DNA of 64,000 nucleotides from an uncultured Anaerolineae bacterium. GTDB taxonomy: Bacteria > Chloroflexota > Anaerolineae > Promineifilales > Promineifilaceae. Below the pieces are notes generated by a model, which saw nothing but the letters and a program-made list of their open reading frames with translations, did not search any database and was not told the DNA's origin. The translations under genes were made by a program, and so were the position numbers. The stretch lies in the NCBI GenBank assembly GCA_905479495.1, contig CAJQMR010000022.1, positions 62,001 through 126,000 of the forward strand, read 5' to 3'. Positions within the stretch are counted from its first letter, which is position 1; each line of letters starts with the position of its first letter. Shown piece by piece: positions 59,201 through 64,000 of this stretch.

Positions 59201-60343
59201 CTGCAAGTAGCCCCTGGCTTCTACGACGAAGATGTCACCATTAGCAAAAGCATCGCGCTGCTGGGGCCAAACGTGGGCAGCCATCCGCAGTACGACACAC
59301 GGGACTTTGAAGCCGTGATAAACGGCGTGGTAGCCTTGGGTGCTGGTGTTAATGACGTCACCATCGCTGGCTTTACCATTCAAGATGGCGAATATGGTGT
59401 GCGGTCTGCTGCCGGAACAACTTCCCACAGTAACATTACGATTCAGTGGAATGACTTTACCAATGTCGGGCAAAGTGCTGTGCGGCATGGCCTGGGTTTT
59501 GGTGGTGGTACAGAAAGCATTAACTGGACTATTAGCAATAATCGCATCAGCAACATCACGGGAAGTGAAGCAACGGCCGTTGTCCTTTTTAATACCACAG
59601 GCGTGACCATCACCAACAACTATCTGCGCCACACGGCCGATGTTTTGGGTCGGCGCGGCATTAATCTGGACGGTGTACGCAACGCGATAGTAACTGACAA
59701 TGATATTGACCTGGGCATTACAAACTTTGCAAACCAAACGGCCGTTTTCAATGCCGCCCGCTACAACTTACAACTCTCTATGAGCGATCGCAGCAGCCTA
59801 AACGTAACATTGGACAACAACACGTTTAGTGGCGCATACGACGGTATTGCCACCCTGGGCAATGGCGAACTAGAAAACGTAACTATCAGCAACAACAGTT
59901 TTGGCAACTTCGTTTTTGGTATCCGCACCCAAACGGGTTCACTCACACCCATTAGCTTCCATTCAAACCTAACCATTGAAGGGAACCTGATTACCAATCT
60001 CGTCAGAGACGGCATTCGCTTCAACGGCCAAAGTTTGGATGGTCCCTACGCAAACATCATCATCCAACGCAACCATATTAGTGGGAACGGAGAATATGGC
60101 GTTCGGGCTGCCGACAATGTTCTGTTTGCTGGCGATGATGCTGCTTTTAAGGCCACCTGTAACTGGTGGGGCAATGCCGATGGTCCATCGGGCAGCGGCC
60201 CCGGCACGGGCGATCAGGTAAGTGACCTGGTAACATTCAACCCCTGGTTACTCAGCGACGACCTAAGCGGTGACTGTGACTCATCTGGGCCATTAGCAGA
60301 CGAATTTGTACTCTTCCTACCCATTGTCATCGCCGAGCCATAG
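56234..60343 (+). CDS. Large secreted right-handed parallel beta-helix protein
   Basis: The 1369-residue protein has a signal peptide (about 1-38), a laminin-G/lectin-like N-terminal domain (about 45-290), and then a DUF1565-type start of a beta-helix (CYVDASTGDDLNGGTSSSPF, ATIQRAID). Many PbH1 rungs follow (VTGNTLNNNDVGVQS, ITNNDVQNN, VSGYTQ and similar). A second helix start is near residue 970 (CGIQAAIDDAS). It ends with CNWWGNADGPSG, a common closing motif of such helices, and the tail LFLPIVIAEP. These folds are polysaccharide lyases, hydrolases or adhesins; no catalytic set could be assigned. ATG 56234 follows AAAGGA. Confidence 0.88.
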   Translation: MKPLNLFSSRLFNKNKKSVYFALVVALVTAVFTFQAHADSVSIDFESFTPGSVDGQDGWGITGSYDVEIVDATSYGYASFGDQSLRISNAFTSGNYGDQLFSQSLADEAGETDAENGGMSGGTRQPYFAASWDFASTVPSAEQSGLSITVSPDRGDGARMSWIQMADTGTGLEVNFYGYDTTLGGTCDDLDNFVYTTVASGLDRTVPHNIRVTMAFADGINNDVMNVFIDGTLVHVGKTWEDYFRNCEGPNSRTVDSLLFRASGTAVSANSGNGFLIDNVQLHSGPVCSTDCYVDASTGDDLNGGTSSSPFATIQRAIDAVEPNGTVHVADGTYAETLDVNKNGITIDGQSKTGVQVDASSLTGYSLNVTADDVTLQDFTLIGNGTSAGTYGLKVSSSSSTRLSNFTVVNVLVQNSYRTGVDLNGVDGALIKDVEVQDVPSGNGLSITDSNDIVFENITTSNNAWGGLAIYTYGQYYTLGSDNITIQGSNSFGEANKVYVERGNFNDPGSPEPVTNLTVNGFDYTVMNDTFRSGAENFTFYQITQSDAIAFALALATPEDSYVNEVATGDFWVGQDDTNTMTFQTAVDHAATGDTIHGLPGTYAENITIDKPLTLTGAGDGDDPLVNTVLDGTGLTGRGIFVNSSITDVMIEGLRIHNYTNPSGTGIWAAGQNDNFTVQNVTVNNNGTGSISAAGGIYMNGPVDNVLIDNVTAHNNTGRGIVIWNGFKTNITITNNDVQNNNCCGIELQDGTASGVTMTGNTVMNNGDSGMSAVGLTSGAGPNLIANNVLDSNGRFGIEIKLPDGTGLDSGDGSIVVENNTVSLTTLPTDLRDYAGIAAFRRSYLASNNNVDIPTGVIIRNNTVSGYTQTNASSTSTGFGIVVEGTNMVVTGNTLNNNDVGVQSQAGHLPYTADASVDGDQSNLDDDYFGRGNSPVACAAVSSNTYSGNGVDFRTIGPAGGLVQNVDAGTAFCGIQAAIDDASTLNEHTLQVAPGFYDEDVTISKSIALLGPNVGSHPQYDTRDFEAVINGVVALGAGVNDVTIAGFTIQDGEYGVRSAAGTTSHSNITIQWNDFTNVGQSAVRHGLGFGGGTESINWTISNNRISNITGSEATAVVLFNTTGVTITNNYLRHTADVLGRRGINLDGVRNAIVTDNDIDLGITNFANQTAVFNAARYNLQLSMSDRSSLNVTLDNNTFSGAYDGIATLGNGELENVTISNNSFGNFVFGIRTQTGSLTPISFHSNLTIEGNLITNLVRDGIRFNGQSLDGPYANIIIQRNHISGNGEYGVRAADNVLFAGDDAAFKATCNWWGNADGPSGSGPGTGDQVSDLVTFNPWLLSDDLSGDCDSSGPLADEFVLFLPIVIAEP

Positions 60344-61041
60344 ACAAATTGGTAAGCGTTCTATTCTGAGAGCATTACATAAGTAATCAATGCGAGGAGG
60401 GCAAGGTTAACCAAGCTTGCCTTCCTCGTGAACTTTTCATAGCTAATACACAAAAGATCATTTTCTTGCCCACAATAAGTACCACTTTCTTGCAAAATGG
60501 TGCACCAAAATACGGGGTTTAGTACCCGAATACCATCCAGTAACCCCATATATATGGGGATGGACTAATAAAGCAACCTGCATGTTGGTACTGTTTTGGT
60601 TTGTCAAGTCATTCACCTTAAAAAAAACTTTTTTTAAGATTCAGCAAGTCTAAAAATCTACAAGCTTTTAAGGCAATTGGGGCGATTTTCCATTGCGTCA
60701 CAACAGGCCATCTGTTAGAATGATTATGCCGTTGCACAAGAATCTGCATAGATTTGCCGCCAATAAGTTGAAGCCAAGAGGGGCTATCAATTTTCTTTTT
60801 GTCTCTATTAAAATGGGGAGTTTTCATCAGTTAGTTTTGAGCTGATGAAGCAGCTAGACAAATTGAGTTAGTGGTGACATTCTTTTGGGTAGAGGGACTT
60901 CTAAACACCCACAAACTGTAAACAGCGGCCAATATTATTTAGATCGCACAATTTGATATTTTGCCCTGGCGAACGGCCGTATCTATTCGCGCGCCTGTTG
61001 GCGGGTATGCAATTGTGATTCAATTTTGTAATGGTGTGTTT
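60344..61041. other. 698-bp dnaA upstream region, no convincing gene
   Basis: The AT-rich gap before dnaA contains a GC-rich hairpin (60393-60405 with 60416-60428) suited to end the beta-helix transcript and a perfect 16-bp palindrome CCCCATATATATGGGG (60544-60559). It also has an A8/T7 stem at 60618-60637 and one ACGGCCGT at 60973. I found no DnaA box of the form TTATNCACA in it, so it is not an obvious replication origin. Two leftward open frames inside show no recognisable protein pattern. Confidence 0.6.
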
Positions 61042-62421
61042 ATGATTCCTGAGAATGCATGGAAAGCCACTCTAGGTGAACTGGAACTGCAAATGACAAA
61101 AGCTACCTTCAACACCTGGTTGAAGGATACAAGCTTGGTACAGCACAAAGATAACATTTATGTCATCGGTGTGCGTAATGCCTATGCCAAGGATTGGCTT
61201 GAAAATCGACTAAGAGACACCATTCTCCGCACGTTAACGGCAATATCTGCTGGCCCTGTTGAAGTTCAATTTGTCGTCTGTACCGATGAATCTCCCATGC
61301 CCAACTCAGCAGCCCAAAACGGCGTGCGTCCTCATCTCAATGGCAATGGTGTTCATGAAACGGCCGTAAACGACCCCCAATTGCCGCCAACCACCAATAA
61401 TAACAATCTCACCCGCCGATTTACCTTTAGCAACTTTGTTGTAGGACCCAGCAACCGACTGGCCCATGCGGCAGCCCTTTCCGTAGCAGAACATCCAGGA
61501 CAAACTTACAATCCCCTGTTCATTTATGGCGGTGTGGGTTTAGGCAAAACCCATTTGCTGCATGCCATTGGCCATAAATGCCAGCAAGACGGGCTAACCG
61601 TCTGCTACATTCCCTCAGAAACCTTTACCAACGATCTGGTGCAATCCATTCGCAACAAGCAAATGGAACAGTTCCGCGAACGGTACCGTACCCCCGACAT
61701 TTTACTGATTGATGACATCCAATTCATCGCCGGGAAAGAAAGCACCCAAGAAGAACTATTCCACACCTTTAACGAGCTGCACAGTCAGGGAAAACAAGTT
61801 GTCATCTCCAGCGACCGCGCCCCGAAAGCGATGGCCACATTAGAAGAACGCCTGCAATCCCGCTTTGAATGGGGCCTCATGGCCGACATTCAAATGCCAG
61901 ACATTGAAACCCGTAAAGCAATTTTGCAAACTAAGGCCGAAGCAAATGGTCTGGCTGTGCCTGATGAGCTGATGGACTTTATTGCCCAACAGGTACGCCA
62001 TAGCATTCGTGAGTTAGAGGGTGCTTTCAACAAAGTAATGGCCTACGCGCATCTCTCTGGCGGACGAGTGAATATGGAGTTGGTAAACATGGCCCTGGCC
62101 GACTTAATGCACCGCCCCGACAAGCTAACAGTTGAACATGTGTTTGAAGCCGTGTGCAAATATTACAACGTCACCAACGAAGATTTGATTGGTGCCAGCC
62201 GTAAAAGAGTCATCGCCTACCCGCGCCAGATGGCCATGTACCTGGCCCGCACCGAAACCAACGCCTCGCTGCCTCAAATCGGAGAAAAACTAGGGAATCG
62301 AGACCACACCACCGTGCTGTACGGCTACGAAAAGATCGCCACCCTGATTGATGCGGATTCCAACATTCGCCGGGACTGCATGGAGATTAAATCGTCCATG
62401 TATGGCGCGCCAGTCTCCTGA
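61042..62421 (+). CDS. dnaA: Chromosomal replication initiator DnaA
   Basis: The 459-residue protein has the four DnaA domains. Domain I (about 1-85, IPENAWKATLGELELQMTKA) is followed by a variable linker with poly-Asn (about 95-140). The AAA+ domain (about 143-350) has Walker A GGVGLGKTHLL, Walker B LLIDDIQFI and sensor-type motifs. The DNA-binding domain has the signature region IGEKLGNRDHTTVLYGYEKI. It opens the replication origin and acts as a transcription factor. I begin at ATG 61042; the frame is open back to 60961, but that part does not match DnaA. No dnaN follows, so gene order differs from the common dnaA-dnaN arrangement. Confidence 0.97.
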   Translation: MIPENAWKATLGELELQMTKATFNTWLKDTSLVQHKDNIYVIGVRNAYAKDWLENRLRDTILRTLTAISAGPVEVQFVVCTDESPMPNSAAQNGVRPHLNGNGVHETAVNDPQLPPTTNNNNLTRRFTFSNFVVGPSNRLAHAAALSVAEHPGQTYNPLFIYGGVGLGKTHLLHAIGHKCQQDGLTVCYIPSETFTNDLVQSIRNKQMEQFRERYRTPDILLIDDIQFIAGKESTQEELFHTFNELHSQGKQVVISSDRAPKAMATLEERLQSRFEWGLMADIQMPDIETRKAILQTKAEANGLAVPDELMDFIAQQVRHSIRELEGAFNKVMAYAHLSGGRVNMELVNMALADLMHRPDKLTVEHVFEAVCKYYNVTNEDLIGASRKRVIAYPRQMAMYLARTETNASLPQIGEKLGNRDHTTVLYGYEKIATLIDADSNIRRDCMEIKSSMYGAPVS

Positions 62422-62533
62422 GCCTGTCATCCTGGTGGATTCCTCGAAGGCAATCCTGACAGGGCGACCTTCCCAAATTTGCTCTCTCCACAATCGATCG
62501 TAAAATCCCTTACCTTTTATTTCACAGACAATC

Positions 62534-62575
62534 TGCCTGCCTGAAACCACACGAGCCAACAGGCAGGCATTTTCT
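62534..62575 (+). terminator. Terminator-like hairpin after dnaA
   Basis: TGCCTGCCTG (62534-62543) pairs with CAGGCAGGCA (62560-62569) around a 16-base loop and is followed by TTTTCT. It lies about 110 bp after the dnaA stop and before the DUF302 gene. Confidence 0.6.
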
Positions 62576-62613
62576 GCCGGGCGATACACTCGGCTTAACT
62601 TTAGGGAGTTACC

Positions 62614-63012
62614 ATGAGTAAAGCACTTGGATTTAACGTATATTTGAATAGTTCCTATGACGAGGCAATTACGGCCGTTACCGATGAACTGAAAAAAGAA
62701 GGGTTTGGTGTCCTCACCGAAATTGATGTGAAGGCAACCCTGAAAAAGAAGCTGGATGTTGATTTCCGGCCCTACAAGATTTTGGGAGCCTGCAACCCCC
62801 AACTGGCCCACAGAGCCTTGACACTGGTTCCAGACGTCGGGATGCTGTTGCCCTGCAATGTAACTGTAGCGCAGGAAGAAGACGGCCGTATCCATATCAG
62901 CATCATCGACCCGCAGCAAATGCTAGGCGTGGTAGACCATCCCGGTATGGAAGAAATCGCCTGTGACGCCGAAGAGCGCCTGCGCCGCGTTGCCGATGCC
63001 TTGGCCAAGTAA
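62614..63012 (+). CDS. DUF302 domain protein
   Basis: The 132-residue protein is a single DUF302 domain: SYDEAITAVTDELKKEGFGV, then LTEIDVKATLKKKL, FRPYKILGACNPQLAHRAL and the conserved LLPCNVTV with its Cys. Structures of this family form dimers; the function is unknown, with possible metal or small-molecule binding at the two Cys. AGGGAG precedes ATG 62614 at a spacing of 5. Confidence 0.92.
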   Translation: MSKALGFNVYLNSSYDEAITAVTDELKKEGFGVLTEIDVKATLKKKLDVDFRPYKILGACNPQLAHRALTLVPDVGMLLPCNVTVAQEEDGRIHISIIDPQQMLGVVDHPGMEEIACDAEERLRRVADALAK

Positions 63013-63044
63013 TCTTTCGGCACAACTAAATTAAGACTCAATCA

Positions 63045-63081
63045 AAAAAGCCTCATCGCGTTGATTGCGATGAGGCTTTTT
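63045..63081. terminator. Bidirectional Rho-independent terminator
   Basis: AAAAAGCCTCATCGC (63045-63059) and GCGATGAGGCTTTTT (63067-63081) form a perfect 15-bp arm pair with A and T runs at the ends. It separates the convergent DUF302 and RNA helicase genes. Confidence 0.93.
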
Positions 63082-63084
63082 GCT

Positions 63085-64000
63085 TTAAGCTAATTCAACC
63101 TTGAGCTTCTTTTTGCGCACCCGATAGCTGCCCGTTTTGGCCAGCACCTGTTTAGCAAACTGTTCCGGCACGTCCACCAACGTATGTTCATCCTGAATGT
63201 GAATGGCACCAATAGCAGAACCGGGAATGTCGGCGTGGAAGGCAATTGTGCCAACCACATCATTCACGCGCAGGCCATCAGTTTTCCCCGCGCCTAAGCT
63301 CAGGCGCACCATGCCCTGCTCATGTGAACGGGTACTTTGGCTGCTGCCACCTGGCGAGCGCTTCTTCCGTTTACGGCCGTTGCCAAAACGATCCCGTTTC
63401 CCCCGCTGCGGCCTTGAGGCAGATACCACACTGATGCGGGCAATGGGACGCTGCTTCTCTTCAGCACGAGCCAATTTAAGGGCAACGGCGGCAACTTCCA
63501 ATAAATCGTGCCCTTGCTCGGCAAGTTCAGTCACCATTTCCCGCTCCCGGGCACAGCGGCCCCGGTTTAGCCAGACCGACATCTTCTCCATCAGCTCCGT
63601 CTCCCGCCGATTTTTAATATCGTCGATGCTGGGCAGCGTGGCAAAGGCAACTTTCTGCTTGGTATACTGCTCAATTTTGCGCATCCGCCACTGCTCTTTA
63701 GGCGTCACTAACGTCAGGGCAATGCCTGTTTTGCCAGCCCGACCCGTGCGCCCTACACGATGCACGTAAATTTCGGCATCCTGGGGCAAATCAAAGTTGA
63801 AGACGTGCGAAATGTCGTCGATATCCAGACCGCGTGCGGCCACGTCGGTAGCCACCAGCACTTTGATCTGGTTCTGGCGGAAGCGGTTGAGGACCTGCTC
63901 CCGCGCCTGCTGGCTTAGATCGCCATTGAGCGGTTCGGCCGGAAAGCCGCGTACCGTGAGTTCGTTGGCCAATTCGGCCGTACCCAGGCGGGTGCGGGCA
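63085..64000 (-). CDS. DEAD-box RNA helicase, DeaD/CsdA type (5' partial)
   Basis: The visible 305 residues are the second RecA-like domain and C-terminal tail. The frame is open to the window edge, with residues ARTRLGTAELANEL before the rest. Helicase motifs: GDLSQQAREQVLNRFR, VLVATDVAARGLDI (motif V) and YVHRVGRTGRAGK (motif VI). A basic, Ser/Arg-rich linker follows (GNGRKRKKRSPGG), then a DbpA-type RNA-binding domain (MVRLSLGAGKTDGLRVNDVV and onward). It remodels structured RNA, for example in ribosome assembly or in the cold. Motifs I to III lie beyond the window. Confidence 0.93.
   Translation of the reverse strand, partial: ARTRLGTAELANELTVRGFPAEPLNGDLSQQAREQVLNRFRQNQIKVLVATDVAARGLDIDDISHVFNFDLPQDAEIYVHRVGRTGRAGKTGIALTLVTPKEQWRMRKIEQYTKQKVAFATLPSIDDIKNRRETELMEKMSVWLNRGRCAREREMVTELAEQGHDLLEVAAVALKLARAEEKQRPIARISVVSASRPQRGKRDRFGNGRKRKKRSPGGSSQSTRSHEQGMVRLSLGAGKTDGLRVNDVVGTIAFHADIPGSAIGAIHIQDEHTLVDVPEQFAKQVLAKTGSYRVRKKKLKVELA

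Larger units (their letters stand above)
253..63380. repeat. Dispersed palindrome ACGGCCGT, about 100 copies
   Basis: The octamer ACGGCCGT, often extended to AACGGCCGTT, recurs through the whole window. I counted close to 100 exact copies by eye; one octamer is expected about once per 65.5 kb in random sequence. Near-matches (GCGGCCGT, TCGGCCGT, ACGGCCGA) add more. Copies lie mostly within genes, on either strand and in several frames, so proteins carry recurrent T-A-V, N-G-R and R-P patches. Examples are 253-260, 2810-2817, 12008-12015, 19621-19650 (a close pair) and 63373-63380. Longer stretches without copies cover 16.04-19.04 kb, 33.76-35.3 kb and 41.5-44.2 kb. The pattern resembles the HIP1 palindrome of cyanobacteria in behaviour, not in sequence. 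Confidence 0.9.

Noticed and set aside
60361..60827. Two leftward open frames in the dnaA upstream gap (60361-60549, 60618-60827)
   Set aside because: No family pattern, no ribosome site, and they cross hairpins and the 16-bp palindrome.
1..64000. CRISPR arrays, intact insertion sequences or prophage
   Set aside because: No regularly spaced direct repeats, transposase motifs or phage structural genes were seen; the S74 protein has a bacterial signal peptide and no phage neighbours.

Overview
The window looks like chromosomal DNA of a Chloroflexota bacterium, probably Anaerolineae-like. This is an inference from gene content and style: a DUF2723 membrane glycosyltransferase, many NarL-type two-component pairs with GAF sensors, CBS-domain proteins, secreted proteins ending in a YLPLV-like tail, a non-pyrrolysine MttB homologue and an orphan EctB. 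No rRNA is present and no taxonomic search was possible. The most pervasive signal is the palindrome ACGGCCGT. I counted about 100 exact copies by eye in 64 kb, where roughly one is expected by chance. It lies inside genes (read as T-A-V, N-G-R or R-P) and between them. I saw no CRISPR array, intact insertion sequence or prophage.

Layout. 1-3.5 kb: end of a DUF2723 protein, three tRNA genes (Pro, Gly, Met) read leftward from one good promoter, and a small membrane protein. 3.5-10.2 kb: a DsbA/VKOR/CBS disulfide operon, a DHODH-like flavoprotein, a degenerate receiver protein, a second CBS protein and a GAF kinase/NarL regulator pair. 10.3-12.7 kb: an octaheme HAO-family cytochrome followed by an internally duplicated eight-helix membrane protein. 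12.8-16.7 kb: a Ser/Thr kinase and a molybdopterin oxidoreductase whose fused ferredoxin domain has lost seven of its eight cluster cysteines. 16.7-19.6 kb: a very unusual EAD-TIR-Hsp70 substrate-binding-DnaJ fusion, divergent from a FitA/VapC toxin-antitoxin pair. 19.7-22.9 kb: MerR regulator, lone ectB, and a PadR/permease-prefix pair. 23.0-26.1 kb: three secreted proteins, one with a self-cleaving S74 chaperone domain. 26.3-32.0 kb: a NarL-type sensor pair, an ABA4-like protein, a PNPOx-fold protein, an integral membrane protein, a DUF190-4xCBS protein and fluoride channel CrcB. 32.1-35.1 kb: an RNase II-like exonuclease and an AT-rich DUF6602 gene that looks imported.

35.2-44.5 kb is a nine-gene leftward respiratory cluster: an oxidase-type small subunit (too short for usual ORF cut-offs), CuA subunit II, heme-copper subunit I, a TauE/SafE-like protein, a Cu-type P-ATPase, a cytochrome b-ferredoxin-MvhD fusion, DUF3565, a Crp/Fnr regulator and DUF1858. 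Subunit I lacks the HPxxY tyrosine, so it may be a nitric oxide reductase rather than an oxygen reductase. Identical palindromic sites TTGCA-N4-TGCAA lie about 90 bp upstream of this cluster and of the octaheme cytochrome gene. That suggests one Crp/Fnr regulon joining the two redox modules.

44.7-64 kb: an MttB-like methyltransferase, a 13-repeat secreted protein, MeaB, an RRM protein, an FkbM methyltransferase, a HAD phosphatase, an S9 peptidase, RfbC, a DtxR/MntR regulator, a 1369-residue parallel beta-helix surface protein, dnaA, DUF302, and the C-terminal part of a DeaD-type RNA helicase cut by the window end. The best candidate for an undescribed system is the TIR-chaperone fusion at 16741-18786, followed by the cysteine-less molybdo-enzyme and the co-regulated multiheme/heme-copper modules.
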